From Methanohalophilus mahii DSM 5219 (GTDB taxonomy: Archaea; Halobacteriota; Methanosarcinia; Methanosarcinales; Methanosarcinaceae), in assembly GCF_000025865.1 (NCBI RefSeq), contig NC_014002.1, forward strand, positions 1,488,001 through 1,552,000: DNA of 64,000 nucleotides, written 5' to 3'. The position numbers and the translations under genes were made by a program. Positions 27,064-37,080 of this stretch are shown piece by piece (positions within the stretch are counted from its first letter, which is position 1; every line of letters begins with the position of its first letter). Below the pieces are notes generated by a model. The model made no database searches and was not told the DNA's origin. It saw nothing but the letters and a program-made list of their open reading frames with translations.

Positions 27064-28167
27064 TCAGTTATCCCTGTTGCCTTCGATGAAATCATTTGTC
27101 ATGAGGAAGGCTTCATCATCGTTGTATTGTTTAGGCGGATGTTTCATGAAATAAGATGCAGGGGAATAGAGAACTCCTCCGGTGTCTCTTTCAAGTGCAA
27201 GCTTGCAACAGCGTATAGCATCGATTACAACACCTGCAGAATTAGGAGAATCCTCAACTGAAAGACGTAGTTCGATATTCATAGGAACATCGCCGAACAG
27301 TTTTCCTTCCATTCTCAGGAAACAAATTTTGTTGTCCTTTTGCCAGGGCACATAGTCACTTGGACCGACATGTATATTTTCATCATCCAGACGGTCCTTG
27401 AGTACGGATTGTACAGCCTCAGTCTTGGATGTTTTCTTGGAAGACAACCTGCTGCGATTGAGCATATTGAGGAAATCGGTATTTCCACCTGTGTTTAGCT
27501 GGTAAGTTTTTTCCAGTTTAACCCCACGTTTGCTGAAAAGGTCTGCCAGTGTCCTGTGAGTAATAGTGGCTCCAAGCTGGGCCTTTATGTCATCACCAAT
27601 TATCGGCAGGTTTTTCTCTTCGAACTTTTGAGCCCATTCAGGATTACTGGCAATGAAAACCGGCATATTGTTAATGAAACCAATTCCTGCCTCCAGAGCA
27701 CAGTCCGCATAAAAACGTGCAGCCTTTTCTGACCCTACAGGCATGAAATTCAAGAGCATTTCAGCACCGGACTCTTTCAGAACCTGCACCACATCATCTT
27801 TTGTGGACTCATTTTCATCACTGGTTATGAACTTGTATTTATCTTCATAATCCGTCATGTGCTCAGAAACACCGTCAAGGATGCTGCCCATAGTAACTTT
27901 TACGCCTTTTACAGGAATGTCGGGACAGAATACATCAGTGCAATTCGGTTCTGCAAAGATGGCTTCTGATATGTCTTTCCCCACTTTTCTCTTATCAATA
28001 TCAAACGCAGCTACAACCTCAATATCAGAGGGTTGGTATCCTCCAATGGTCCAATGCATTAGACCGATAGCATCTGTCTCGGTTTTATCCCTGTAGTAAT
28101 CCAGACCCTGAATGAGAGAGCTAGCGCAGTTGCCAATCCCTGCAATTGCGATCTTTATATTCTCCAT
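27064..28167 (-). CDS. ino1: myo-Inositol-1-phosphate synthase
   Basis: The ATG at 28167 gives MENIKIAIAGIGNCASSLIQG, the Rossmann NAD site of archaeal and actinobacterial inositol-phosphate synthases; a nine-residue in-frame extension is unlikely because the ATG follows GGAAGTG. The 367-residue protein shows EVVAAFDIDKRKVGKDISEAI, MLLNFMPVGSEKAARFYAD, GDDIKAQLGATITHRTLADLF and a NTGGNTDFLNM segment. The product is used for inositol phospholipids in Methanosarcinaceae. A TATA-like AATTATATATG lies near 28213-28225 on the minus strand. Confidence 0.93.
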   Translation of the reverse strand: MENIKIAIAGIGNCASSLIQGLDYYRDKTETDAIGLMHWTIGGYQPSDIEVVAAFDIDKRKVGKDISEAIFAEPNCTDVFCPDIPVKGVKVTMGSILDGVSEHMTDYEDKYKFITSDENESTKDDVVQVLKESGAEMLLNFMPVGSEKAARFYADCALEAGIGFINNMPVFIASNPEWAQKFEEKNLPIIGDDIKAQLGATITHRTLADLFSKRGVKLEKTYQLNTGGNTDFLNMLNRSRLSSKKTSKTEAVQSVLKDRLDDENIHVGPSDYVPWQKDNKICFLRMEGKLFGDVPMNIELRLSVEDSPNSAGVVIDAIRCCKLALERDTGGVLYSPASYFMKHPPKQYNDDEAFLMTNDFIEGNRDN

Positions 28168-28333
28168 AACACTTCCTCGTAAATGTGAATGCAATATGTT
28201 ACCGTAACTATCATATATAATTAATCATCGAGCCATCCTCTTAATGTCGGCATTTGAATAAAAATGTTTCTGAGAATGATTACAGAAAATTACTTTTTTA
28301 TCTCAATTTGGCTTTCCTTTGAGCGCAGTTTGT

Positions 28334-28717
28334 TCATAATTCAAAGTTCAAATCCTTGTATACAAATGCAACCCACAACAAAAAGGGAAATGCTGTCCTG
28401 CCGATAGCATAAATATAGAACAATTCTCCGGCTACAGAGAGGAAATTGAATTGCAGTGCTATGACCACCAGAGTAAATAAGAGGATCAAAACCGACCCCA
28501 CAACGATGAGTTTCAGCCTTCTTTTATTATCTATCGGAGTAGCCATGATAAGTGCAATAAAAGGTACAAGATTCAGAGGCAGATAGAATGTGATAAAATC
28601 AAATGTATTCAATGCATGGCTCGGGGAGGCAAGATATGCCCTGATCGCCGGTATACCCAGGATGAACAAAATTGTCAGGTATAACAGGAATTTGCCTATA
28701 AATACCGAAATCCTCAT
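28334..28717 (-). CDS. Four-helix membrane protein co-transcribed with archaeosortase
   Basis: The likely start at 28717 overlaps the archaeosortase stop (ATGA) and gives 127 residues, so longer in-frame readings are the other gene's shadow. The protein is almost entirely hydrophobic with about four transmembrane helices: FLLYLTILFILGIPAI, FYLPLNLVPFIALIMA, LIVVGSVLILLFTLVVIA and YAIGRTAFPFLLWVAF. Cytoplasmic loops are basic (DNKRRLKL). I recognise no family. Translational coupling to the protease suggests a dedicated partner, for example a lipid-binding or stabilising subunit, which is inference only. Confidence 0.7.
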   Translation of the reverse strand: MRISVFIGKFLLYLTILFILGIPAIRAYLASPSHALNTFDFITFYLPLNLVPFIALIMATPIDNKRRLKLIVVGSVLILLFTLVVIALQFNFLSVAGELFYIYAIGRTAFPFLLWVAFVYKDLNFEL

Positions 28718-29220
28718 CTTTTCACTACTTTCTCTATCCATATCAGAACAACCAGTACTATAATTAGAATCAATGTGACCTGCCATAAGTAATAGTGGAC
28801 ATAGTCGAATATTTCGGGAAACCAGAGCCCTACAAATCCAAGACATACCAGACGCACCATGTTTATACCTAATATTACTGGCACACCAAAGGCTATTCCC
28901 ATAAGTTTTTTCTGATAAGTTGTGGAGTATGCCATCACACAGCCGGAATAGACAAGCACCTCGTATATGCCGGTACATTCATCCACGACTTTCATGGCTG
29001 TTATTCCATTGGTAAAATGTAGTATATTTTCATCAACCGAATTTGTGACACCCAGAAGGCTCATGCTAAACGAGAACACTTCTGCTGTTAAGTTCCTCAA
29101 AAATCCCAGGTCTTCTTTGAAGAAAAGATACATGCCTGTAAAAAGCCCTATATAAAACAGATAGAGAGCAACAAACCTTGCTACCCGGTTATCCGCAAGT
29201 TCTTTTATTCTATATTTCAA
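28714..29220 (-). CDS. artB: Archaeosortase (ArtB-like) for VPXXXP-CTERM proteins
   Basis: The polytopic protein of 168 residues (TTG at 29220) carries the exosortase/archaeosortase catalytic triad: Cys in DECTGIYEVLVYSG, Arg in GINMVRLVCLG and His in DYVHYYLWQ. The two upstream genes encode secreted proteins ending in VPXXXP followed by a hydrophobic helix and basic tail, the known substrate signal of archaeosortase B, so I assign this type from context. An ATA at 29247, eight bases after GGGGG, would add SRKNNSKS before the TTG and is a possible true start. A TATA element lies at 29291-29301. Confidence 0.82.
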   Translation of the reverse strand: MKYRIKELADNRVARFVALYLFYIGLFTGMYLFFKEDLGFLRNLTAEVFSFSMSLLGVTNSVDENILHFTNGITAMKVVDECTGIYEVLVYSGCVMAYSTTYQKKLMGIAFGVPVILGINMVRLVCLGFVGLWFPEIFDYVHYYLWQVTLILIIVLVVLIWIEKVVKR

Positions 29221-29290
29221 TGATTTGGAATTATTTTTGCGGCTTATATTTTATTCCCCCGGAATTCCCCGTAAAAAGAATGCTTTTACG

Positions 29291-29301
29291 TTATTTATAC
29301 T
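29291..29301 (-). promoter_or_regulatory. TATA box of the archaeosortase operon
   Basis: On the minus strand AGTATAAATAA precedes artB by about 45-70 bases. It follows directly after the U-rich tract that should end transcription of the upstream gene, so artB and its partner have their own promoter. Confidence 0.6.
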
Positions 29302-29329
29302 TAGTGTCAAAAAAGAAAAAGGAAAGGGA

Positions 29330-30532
29330 TCAGTCACGGCGTCTCAGCGCGACAAATCCAAGCATTCCAATAAGGGCAACCAGACCAATTGGTGTCATTG
29401 CAGGAACACCATTTGGAGGTTTTTTCTCACAATTGTAGTGAGCCGGGTCACTATCATTAACTGGAACACCGGATATCAATCCGATTCCATTGGTAGTACC
29501 CACATTTGAGTAAGGTACACATGTGTCTGGAACAGTACCACTGTAGTAGCAGACCTCAGTTTCAGATACTGCCAGGTCACCGATATCACAGATAAAGCCT
29601 TCCTTATTGTCTGTGACATTCACATCGACGAGTGGTTCGTCCCCTACGTTGGTCACATTGTACCTCCAGTAAACATCACTTGAATTGTCAAGTATTGGCC
29701 CTGATGCTTGTGTTTGTGCATCATACCAGGTTGAATTGTCGGGAGATACATACTTCTTGATCATGATATCAGGACATGGAAGACGTATAAATGCAGTTGC
29801 AGTGTCTTCCCCAGGGGCATCATCCAGACCACCAGCATATACTTCAACTTTCAGATCTGGCTGACAGGGACCAACATCCCATATTTCACTGACACCGTTT
29901 ATTGAAATTTCATAGACACCATCTTCTGTTGGACTAAATACAGCTTCTACATCATCGTAAGCCAGTGGTCCCTGCTCTACTGTCCAGTTATTATTCTGAA
30001 TTCTGAGTGTGACAGCGGGGTTTCCATCCTGACTAATCCTGATCTTCCATGTTTCAAGGTCACCCATTCCTGTACCTGCAGGGCCCTCATCTCCAACACA
30101 GTCACCATACTCGCTACAGTCTGTGTCTATGCTGCCATCACCGTCAAGATCTCCTGGGATTCCATAGACCGTGCTCATACCGTATAAGGTATCATTGGCT
30201 GCATCGTAGTGACCATAAATCTGTTTTACATCGTAGCCACTTGAGTCTCCAAGCTGGGCCATTGAGTCATCATGACCGGTTCCTGAATCGTTCTTAGGGT
30301 CTTCTTCATACCATGTATTGGTATCTTGACCGAATGCACCCTGTCTTATTTCCAGCCTGTCTCCTACGTCATATATGTCATAGCCAGTACCATTAACCTG
30401 GCCATAACTCCAGTTATCGTTCCATTCATCCGTACTTTTTTCCCCATCCACCGTTATAGCAGATGCTGCGGGAATAGCTATCATTAACATCAATGCTGCG
30501 CACATAGCCAGCACTATCTTCATTTGCTTCAT
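29330..30532 (-). CDS. Secreted VPXXXP-CTERM surface protein, short paralogue
   Basis: I start at ATG 30532, eight bases after GGAG, giving 400 residues; a GTG at 30541 is in frame. A signal peptide ends at ASA. The first 250 residues (ITVDGEKSTDEWNDNWSYG onward) are nearly identical to the N-terminal domain of the giant protein at 31016-37021 and include a Ca-binding-like loop DLDGDGSIDTD. A single DUF11-like segment with YNVTNVGDEPLVDVNVTDN follows. The tail GVPAMTP, hydrophobic helix and RRRD is the VPXXXP-CTERM archaeosortase B signal. Acidic composition fits a surface protein in saline conditions. The function is unknown. Confidence 0.82.
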   Translation of the reverse strand: MKQMKIVLAMCAALMLMIAIPAASAITVDGEKSTDEWNDNWSYGQVNGTGYDIYDVGDRLEIRQGAFGQDTNTWYEEDPKNDSGTGHDDSMAQLGDSSGYDVKQIYGHYDAANDTLYGMSTVYGIPGDLDGDGSIDTDCSEYGDCVGDEGPAGTGMGDLETWKIRISQDGNPAVTLRIQNNNWTVEQGPLAYDDVEAVFSPTEDGVYEISINGVSEIWDVGPCQPDLKVEVYAGGLDDAPGEDTATAFIRLPCPDIMIKKYVSPDNSTWYDAQTQASGPILDNSSDVYWRYNVTNVGDEPLVDVNVTDNKEGFICDIGDLAVSETEVCYYSGTVPDTCVPYSNVGTTNGIGLISGVPVNDSDPAHYNCEKKPPNGVPAMTPIGLVALIGMLGFVALRRRD

Positions 30533-31015
30533 CGTATCCACTCCATTTATACCACCTATTGTAGTAGGATAATATAAACTATGAATTGGATGATTTATAG
30601 TTCTGTAGTAAACTTAGTTTCTAACTATCCGTATACTTTGTTTCTAAACAAAAAGTTGAACTTTAAAAAGGAGCATCAAAGAGATAATTCAAACAATACG
30701 TGTCAATATTAATTATCTTTTTATTAGTTAGAATTCGATCTAGTATTTCTGCCATATTAAAGGTATTTTGGAATCTTATTTTCAGTAGGTTTTTACAGTG
30801 ATGATTACGTTATTCAGCAAAACATAGTTTCTAAATATAAATACGTATTTTCGTTAGAGGCAAAAAGAAGTTTAAAATCCATATGTTGTACAAGATAATA
30901 TGTCGTTGCAAAATAATAACATTGTAGTGACTACACCTTAAAAAGGGATTATTTTAAATGACCAATAACATAAGTTACCAATAAAAATAAAGAATGGATT
31001 TTTACAAACCCATCC
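30533..31015 (-). promoter_or_regulatory. Intergenic region with promoter of the short surface gene
   Basis: About 480 bases without a gene. On the minus strand a TATA box (ACTATAAATC) lies at 30592-30601, and GTTTCTAA boxes occur at 30617-30624, 30640-30647 and 30837-30844 (plus-strand reading). The first 110 bases upstream of the gene closely match the region upstream of the giant paralogue, so the promoter was duplicated with the gene. The rest is AT-rich with no ORF, and it ends in the terminator of the giant gene at 30978-31013. Confidence 0.6.
30978..31013 (-). terminator. Terminator of the giant surface gene
   Basis: Immediately after the stop codon, ATGGGTTT and AAATCCAT can pair as an 8-bp stem (one G-U) around a short loop. 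They are followed on the minus strand by a T-rich run TCTTTATTTTTATT. The position and U-tract suit transcription termination. Confidence 0.6.
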
Positions 31016-34000
31016 TCACTCTTCTTTTCTTCTAAGGAACAATACAATTCCCATTCCTATGAGGGACACTGTTAGCAGTGGATGCGCAGTAGGCACATCT
31101 TTCTCCTCTCCGTAGTAGTGACTTGGATCACTATCTTCTACGGTTTCTCCCTCATATTCACCTGTTGCAGTTGCATTGTTTACATACTGGCCGAATTCTG
31201 CTGTTCCATTGGCTGTATAGGTCCATGTTTCTCCGGGTTCCAGAATATCATCATTGTTGAGATTACTGCTCTGGAATACAGGAATTACACCCTGATCATC
31301 AGTTACATTGATGTTAGTCAGGTTAGCACTTCCAGTGTTAGTAACAACATATTCCCACTCAACTGTTGATCCAACTTCAACCTTAGGACCTTTTGGATCA
31401 TCAGCATCCTGGCCATTTGTCGACTTTTCGATATCAATAGACAGAGGTAGATACATTCCAGCATCCCATGTCCGATCGACTTCACCTGCAAACAGTGAAA
31501 TTGTGGCAGTCCTTCCGGTTGCTACATTTGCATCACTGTCTACTGCGTCGTCAGTTCCCTGATCAGCAGGACTGAATTCATAACCATCCGGCAGCACAAA
31601 CTCGACGAAGTAATCTCCTGCAGCAAGGTCTGTGAATAGGTAATACCCTGTTTCATTGGTGGTTGTACTGTCTACAAACACCTCCCCTCCTGTGTAGAGA
31701 TTGACGGTTACATCAGCAATTCCAGTGCCAGTTTCGTCCTGGATACCATCTCTGTTAAGGTCTTCCCAGACATAGTCACCCAGAGTGGCCCGAGGCGGTT
31801 CCTCACCAAAGTAGTGGCTTGGATCTTCATCAGTAACCTCTGCACCGGTTGGATCAGTTCCTGTAACATTACCGATATTGGCGTACTGACCTTCAGTTGC
31901 AGTACCTGTTACATTGTACATCCAGACTTCATCAGTTTGGAGTATATCGTCACCGTTTGTATCTCCACTTACGTATGCTGGAGTTACACCCATGTCATCC
32001 TGTACATCAATGCTGCTCAGATTGACATTACCGGTGTTTGTGACATTGTACGTCCATACAACATCTCCACCAGCTGTTACATACGGTCCGGTTGGATCAT
32101 CGGCATCTTCTCCATTGGTTGCCTTCTCAATATCGATTGAGGAGTTTACACCGAAGTAGTGGCTTGGATCCTCATCGGTAACCTCTGCACCGGTTGGATC
32201 AGTTCCTGTAACATTACCGATATTGGCATACTGACCTTCAGTTGCAATACCTGTGGCATTGTACATCCAGACTTCATCAGTTTGGAGTATATCGTCACCG
32301 TTTGTATCTCCACTTACGTATGCTGGAGTTACACTCATGTCATCCTGTACATCAATGCTGCTCAGATTGACATTACCGGTGTTTGTGACATTGTAAGTCC
32401 ATACAACATCTCCACCAGCTGTTACATAGGGTCCGGTTGGATCATCGGCATCTTCTCCATTGGTTGCCTTCTCAATATCGATTGAGGAGTTTACACCGAA
32501 GTAGTGGCTTGGATCCTCATCGGTAACCTCTGCACCGGTTGGATCAGTTCCTGTAACATTACCGATATTGGCATACTGACCTTCAGTTGCAATACCTGTG
32601 GCATTGTACATCCAGACTTCATCAGTTTGGAGTATATCGTCACCGTTTGTATCTCCACTTACGTATGCTGGAGTTACACCCATGTCATCCTGTACATCAA
32701 TGCTGCTCAGATTGACATTACCGGTGTTTGTGACATTGTAAGTCCATACAACATCTCCACCAGCTGTTACATAGGGTCCGGTTGGATCATCGGCATCTTC
32801 TCCATTGGTTGCCTTCTCAATATCGATTGAGGAGTTTACACCGAAGTAGTGGCTTGGATCCTCATCGGTAACCTCTGCACCGGTTGGATCAGTTCCTGTA
32901 ACATTACCGATATTGGCATACTGACCTTCAGTTGCAATACCTGTGGCATTGTACATCCAGACTTCATCAGTTTGGAGTATATCGTCACCGTTTGTATCTC
33001 CACTTACGTATGCTGGAGTTACACCCATGTCATCCTGTACATCAATGCTGCTCAGATTGACATTACCGGTGTTTGTGACATTGTAAGTCCATACAACATC
33101 TCCACCAGCTGTTACATAGGGTCCGGTTGGATCATCGGCATCTTCTCCATTGGTTGCCTTCTCAATATCGATTGAGGAGTTTACACCGAAGTAGTGGCTT
33201 GGATCCTCATCGGTAACCTCTGCACCGGTTGGATCAGTTCCTGTAACATTACCGATATTGGCATACTGACCTTCAGTTGCAATACCTGTGGCATTGTACA
33301 TCCAGACTTCATCAGTTTGGAGTATATCGTCACCGTTTGTATCTCCACTTACGTATGCTGGAGTTACACTCATGTCATCCTGTACATCAATGCTGCTCAG
33401 ATTGACATTACCGGTGTTTGTGACATTGTAAGTCCATACAACATCTCCACCAGCTGTTACATAGGGTCCGGTTGGATCATCGGCATCTTCTCCATTGGTT
33501 GCCTTCTCAATATCGATTGAGGAGTTTACACCGAAGTAGTGGCTTGGATCCTCATCGGTAACCTCTGCACCGGTTGGATCAGTTCCTGTAACATTACCGA
33601 TATTGGCATACTGACCTTCAGTTGCAATACCTGTGGCATTGTACATCCAGACTTCATCAGTTTGGAGTATATCGTCACCGTTTGTATCTCCACTTACGTA
33701 TGCTGGAGTTACACCCATGTCATCCTGTACCTGTATTCCGGTCAGATTGACATTACCGGTGTTTGTGACATTGTACGTCCATACAACATCTCCACCAGCT
33801 GTTACATAGGGTCCGGTTGGATCATCGGCATCTTCTCCATTGGTTGCCTTCTCAATATCGATTGAGGAGTTTACACCGAAGTAGTGGCTTGGATCCTCAT
33901 CGGTAACCTCTGCACCGGTTGGATCAGTTCCTGTAACATTACCGATATTGGCATACTGACCTTCAGTTGCAATACCTGTGGCATTGTACATCCAGACTTC

Positions 34001-37000
34001 ATCAGTTTGGAGTATATCGTCACCGTTTGTATCTCCACTTACGTATGCTGGAGTTACACTCATGTCATCCTGTACCTGTATTCCGGTCAGGTTGGCATTA
34101 CCGGTGTTTGTGACATTGTACGTCCATACAACATCTCCACCAGCTGTTACATAGGGTCCGGTTGGATCATCGGCATCTTCTCCATTGGTTGCCTTCTCAA
34201 TATCGATTGAGGAGTTTACACCGAAGTAGTGGCTTGGATCCTCATCGGTAACCTCTGCACCGGTTGGATCAGTTCCTGTAACATTACCGATATTGGCATA
34301 CTGACCTTCAGTTGCAATACCTGTGGCATTGTACATCCAGACTTCATCAGTTTGGAGTATATCGTCACCGTTTGTATCTCCACTTACGTATGCTGGAGTT
34401 ACACCCATGTCATCCTGTACATCAATGCTGCTCAGATTGACATTACCGGTGTTTGTGACATTGTACGTCCATACAACATCTCCACCAGCTGTTACATAGG
34501 GTCCGGTTGGATCATCGGCATCTTCTCCATTGGTTGCCTTCTCAATATCGATTGAGGAGTTTACACCGAAGTAGTGGCTTGGATCCTCATCGGTAACCTC
34601 TGCACCGGTTGGATCAGTTCCTGTAACATTACCGATATTGGCATACTGACCTTCAGTTGCAATACCTGTGGCATTGTACATCCAGACTTCATCAGTTTGG
34701 AGTATATCGTCACCGTTTGTATCTCCACTTACGTATGCTGGAGTTACACCCATGTCATCCTGGACCTGTATTCCGGTCAGATTGACATTACCGGTGTTTG
34801 TGACATTGTAAGTCCATACAACATCTCCACCAGCTGTTACATAAGGTCCGGTTGGATCATCTGCATCTTCTCCATTGGTTGCCTTCTCAATATCGATTGA
34901 GGAGTTTACACCAAAGTAGTGGCTTGGATCCTCATCAGTAACCTCTGCACCGGTTGGATCAGTTCCTGTAACATTACCGATATTGGCATACTGACCTTCA
35001 GTTGCAATACCTGTGGCATTGTACATCCAGACTTCACCAGGTTCGAGAATACTGTCACCATTTCCATTATCGACTAGATTATCGATTTCTCCTGTCACGT
35101 TATCCTGTACATCAATGCTGCTCAGGTTGACATTACCTGTGTTAGTGACATTGTAAGTCCATACAACATCTCCACCAGCTGTTACATACGGTCCGGTTGG
35201 ATCATCTGCATCTTCTCCATTGGTTGCCTTCTCAATATCGATTGAGGAGTTTACACCAAAGTAGTGACTTGGATCCTCATCAGTAACCTCTGCACCGGTT
35301 GGATCAGTTCCTGTAACATTACCGATATTGGCGTACTGACCTTCAGTTGCAGTACCTGTTGCATTGTACATCCAGACTTCACCAGGTTCGAGAATACTGT
35401 CACCATTTCCATTATCGACTAGATTATCGATTTCTCCTGTCACGTTATCCTGTACATCAATGCTGCTCAGGTTGACATTACCGGTGTTTGTGACATTGTA
35501 CGTCCATACAACATCTCCACCAGCTGTTACATACGGTCCGGTTGGATCATCGGCATCTTCTCCATTGGTTGCCTTCTCAATATCGATTGAGGAGTTTACA
35601 CCGAAGTAGTGGCTTGGATCCTCATCAGTAACCTCTGCACCGGTTGGATCAGTTCCTGTAACATTACCGATATTGGCATACTGACCTTCAGTTGCAATAC
35701 CTGTGGCATTGTACATCCAGACTTCACCAGGTTCGAGAATACTGTCACCATTTCCATTATCGACTAGATTATCGATTTCTCCTGTCACGTTATCCTGAAC
35801 AAGGATGTCAGTCAGGTTGGCATTACCGGTGTTTGTGACATTGTAAGTCCATACAACATCTCCACCAGCTGTTACATACGGTCCGGTTGGATCATCGGCA
35901 TCTACTCCATTGGTTGCCTTCTCAATATCGATTGAGGAGTTTACACCGAAGTAGTGACTTGGATCTTCATCGGTAACCACAATTATATCAAATTCACCTG
36001 TGACATTGCCGATGTTGGCATACTGACCCGTTTCAGCAGTACCTTCTGCAGTACATATCATAGATTCACTGACATTGAGTGTTGTTTTTGGGCAATCTAC
36101 AACAACACCCTGATCGTCAGTTACAACAATATTGTTAAGAGGTACATCACCAGTGTTTGTGACATTATATGTCCATGTAACTTCATCCCCGACAGGGATG
36201 AACGGTCCTGTAGGAGTATCGGCATCTTCACCATTGGTAGCCTTCTCTATCATGATATTTGGGCATGGCTGACGTATAAATGCAGTTGCAGTGTCTTCTC
36301 CGGGACCATCATCCAGGCCACCAGTATATACTTCAACTTTCAGATCTGGCTGACAGGGACCAACATCCCATATTTCACTGACACCGTTTATTGAAATTTC
36401 ATAGACACCATCTTCTGTTGGACTAAATGCAGCTTTTACGTCATCATAATCAAGTGGTCCCTGCTCGACTGTCCAGTTGTTGTTCTGCATTCGAAGTGTA
36501 ACGTCGGGGTTTCCTTCCTGACTAATTCTGATCTTCCATGTTTCAAGATCACCCATACCGGTACCTGCCGGGCCCTCATCTCCAATACAGTCGCCATAAT
36601 TGGTACAGTCTGTACTTATGCTGCCATCACCGTCAAGGTCTCCAGGGATTCCATAGACCGTACTCATACCGTAGAGGGTATCGTTGGCTACATCGTAGTG
36701 ACCATAGATCTGTTTTATATCGTAGCCACTTGAATCTCCAAGCTGGGCCATTGATTCATCATGACCGGTACCTGAATCATTTTTAGGGTCTTCTTCATAC
36801 CATGTATTGGTATCTTGACCAAATGCACCCTGTTTTATTTCCAGCCGGTCACCTGTGTCATAAATGTCATAGCCAGTACCATTAATCTGGCCATAACTCC
36901 AGTTATCGTTCCATTCATCAGTATTTTTTTCCCCATCCACCGTTATAGCCGAGGCTGCGGGAATTGTAATAATTAACATTAGTGCTGCACATAGAGCCAG

Positions 37001-37021
37001 CGCTATCTTCATTTGCTTCAT
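31016..37021 (-). CDS. Giant repeat surface protein with VPXXXP-CTERM tail
   Basis: From ATG 37021 (behind GGAG; an in-frame extension to 37147 overlaps the promoter) the protein has about 2001 residues. In order: signal peptide ending ASA; an N-terminal domain of about 250 residues shared with the short paralogue; one divergent repeat; twelve 115-residue DUF11-type repeats beginning SIDIEKATNGEDADDPTG and ending DEDPSHYFGVNS; one SdrD B-like domain (LGDYVWEDLNRDGIQDE); a fourteenth divergent repeat; then DVPTAHP, a hydrophobic helix and RRKEE. The tail is the archaeosortase B signal. It is probably a long stalk on the cell surface. Many NVT/NAT sequons could be N-glycosylated. Confidence 0.85.
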   Translation of the reverse strand: MKQMKIALALCAALMLIITIPAASAITVDGEKNTDEWNDNWSYGQINGTGYDIYDTGDRLEIKQGAFGQDTNTWYEEDPKNDSGTGHDESMAQLGDSSGYDIKQIYGHYDVANDTLYGMSTVYGIPGDLDGDGSISTDCTNYGDCIGDEGPAGTGMGDLETWKIRISQEGNPDVTLRMQNNNWTVEQGPLDYDDVKAAFSPTEDGVYEISINGVSEIWDVGPCQPDLKVEVYTGGLDDGPGEDTATAFIRQPCPNIMIEKATNGEDADTPTGPFIPVGDEVTWTYNVTNTGDVPLNNIVVTDDQGVVVDCPKTTLNVSESMICTAEGTAETGQYANIGNVTGEFDIIVVTDEDPSHYFGVNSSIDIEKATNGVDADDPTGPYVTAGGDVVWTYNVTNTGNANLTDILVQDNVTGEIDNLVDNGNGDSILEPGEVWMYNATGIATEGQYANIGNVTGTDPTGAEVTDEDPSHYFGVNSSIDIEKATNGEDADDPTGPYVTAGGDVVWTYNVTNTGNVNLSSIDVQDNVTGEIDNLVDNGNGDSILEPGEVWMYNATGTATEGQYANIGNVTGTDPTGAEVTDEDPSHYFGVNSSIDIEKATNGEDADDPTGPYVTAGGDVVWTYNVTNTGNVNLSSIDVQDNVTGEIDNLVDNGNGDSILEPGEVWMYNATGIATEGQYANIGNVTGTDPTGAEVTDEDPSHYFGVNSSIDIEKATNGEDADDPTGPYVTAGGDVVWTYNVTNTGNVNLTGIQVQDDMGVTPAYVSGDTNGDDILQTDEVWMYNATGIATEGQYANIGNVTGTDPTGAEVTDEDPSHYFGVNSSIDIEKATNGEDADDPTGPYVTAGGDVVWTYNVTNTGNVNLSSIDVQDDMGVTPAYVSGDTNGDDILQTDEVWMYNATGIATEGQYANIGNVTGTDPTGAEVTDEDPSHYFGVNSSIDIEKATNGEDADDPTGPYVTAGGDVVWTYNVTNTGNANLTGIQVQDDMSVTPAYVSGDTNGDDILQTDEVWMYNATGIATEGQYANIGNVTGTDPTGAEVTDEDPSHYFGVNSSIDIEKATNGEDADDPTGPYVTAGGDVVWTYNVTNTGNVNLTGIQVQDDMGVTPAYVSGDTNGDDILQTDEVWMYNATGIATEGQYANIGNVTGTDPTGAEVTDEDPSHYFGVNSSIDIEKATNGEDADDPTGPYVTAGGDVVWTYNVTNTGNVNLSSIDVQDDMSVTPAYVSGDTNGDDILQTDEVWMYNATGIATEGQYANIGNVTGTDPTGAEVTDEDPSHYFGVNSSIDIEKATNGEDADDPTGPYVTAGGDVVWTYNVTNTGNVNLSSIDVQDDMGVTPAYVSGDTNGDDILQTDEVWMYNATGIATEGQYANIGNVTGTDPTGAEVTDEDPSHYFGVNSSIDIEKATNGEDADDPTGPYVTAGGDVVWTYNVTNTGNVNLSSIDVQDDMGVTPAYVSGDTNGDDILQTDEVWMYNATGIATEGQYANIGNVTGTDPTGAEVTDEDPSHYFGVNSSIDIEKATNGEDADDPTGPYVTAGGDVVWTYNVTNTGNVNLSSIDVQDDMSVTPAYVSGDTNGDDILQTDEVWMYNATGIATEGQYANIGNVTGTDPTGAEVTDEDPSHYFGVNSSIDIEKATNGEDADDPTGPYVTAGGDVVWTYNVTNTGNVNLSSIDVQDDMGVTPAYVSGDTNGDDILQTDEVWMYNVTGTATEGQYANIGNVTGTDPTGAEVTDEDPSHYFGEEPPRATLGDYVWEDLNRDGIQDETGTGIADVTVNLYTGGEVFVDSTTTNETGYYLFTDLAAGDYFVEFVLPDGYEFSPADQGTDDAVDSDANVATGRTATISLFAGEVDRTWDAGMYLPLSIDIEKSTNGQDADDPKGPKVEVGSTVEWEYVVTNTGSANLTNINVTDDQGVIPVFQSSNLNNDDILEPGETWTYTANGTAEFGQYVNNATATGEYEGETVEDSDPSHYYGEEKDVPTAHPLLTVSLIGMGIVLFLRRKEE
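31814..35953 (-). repeat. Twelve tandem 345-bp coding repeats
   Basis: Unit boundaries recur every 345 bases from 31814 to 35953, twelve in all, each coding for 115 residues. Many units are identical over long stretches. Two sub-types occur: three units near the protein N-terminus carry DNVTGEIDNLVDNGNGDS, nine carry DDMGVTPAYVSGDTNGDD. Small alternatives (LSSIDVQ or LTGIQVQ; MGV or MSV) are shuffled among units, as expected from unequal crossing-over and gene conversion. Copy number could be misassembled and could vary between strains. Confidence 0.95.
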
Positions 37022-37080
37022 CGTATCCACTCCATTCCATACCACCGTTATTATTGGATGACTAAATCTATGAAGTGGAT

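Noticed and set aside
28718-28978. N-terminal extension of the artB-linked membrane protein
   Set aside because: It overlaps artB in another frame and is not hydrophobic in a sensible pattern; the ATGA overlap at 28717 is the better start.
32159-34900. Series of identical 108-codon plus-strand ORFs every 345 bases
   Set aside because: They are antisense shadows of the repeat units of the minus-strand giant surface gene, which has signal peptide, promoter and CTERM tail.
31814-35953. Tandem repeats considered as a CRISPR array
   Set aside because: Units are 345 bases, contiguous and in a single open reading frame, with no short repeat/spacer alternation and no cas genes.
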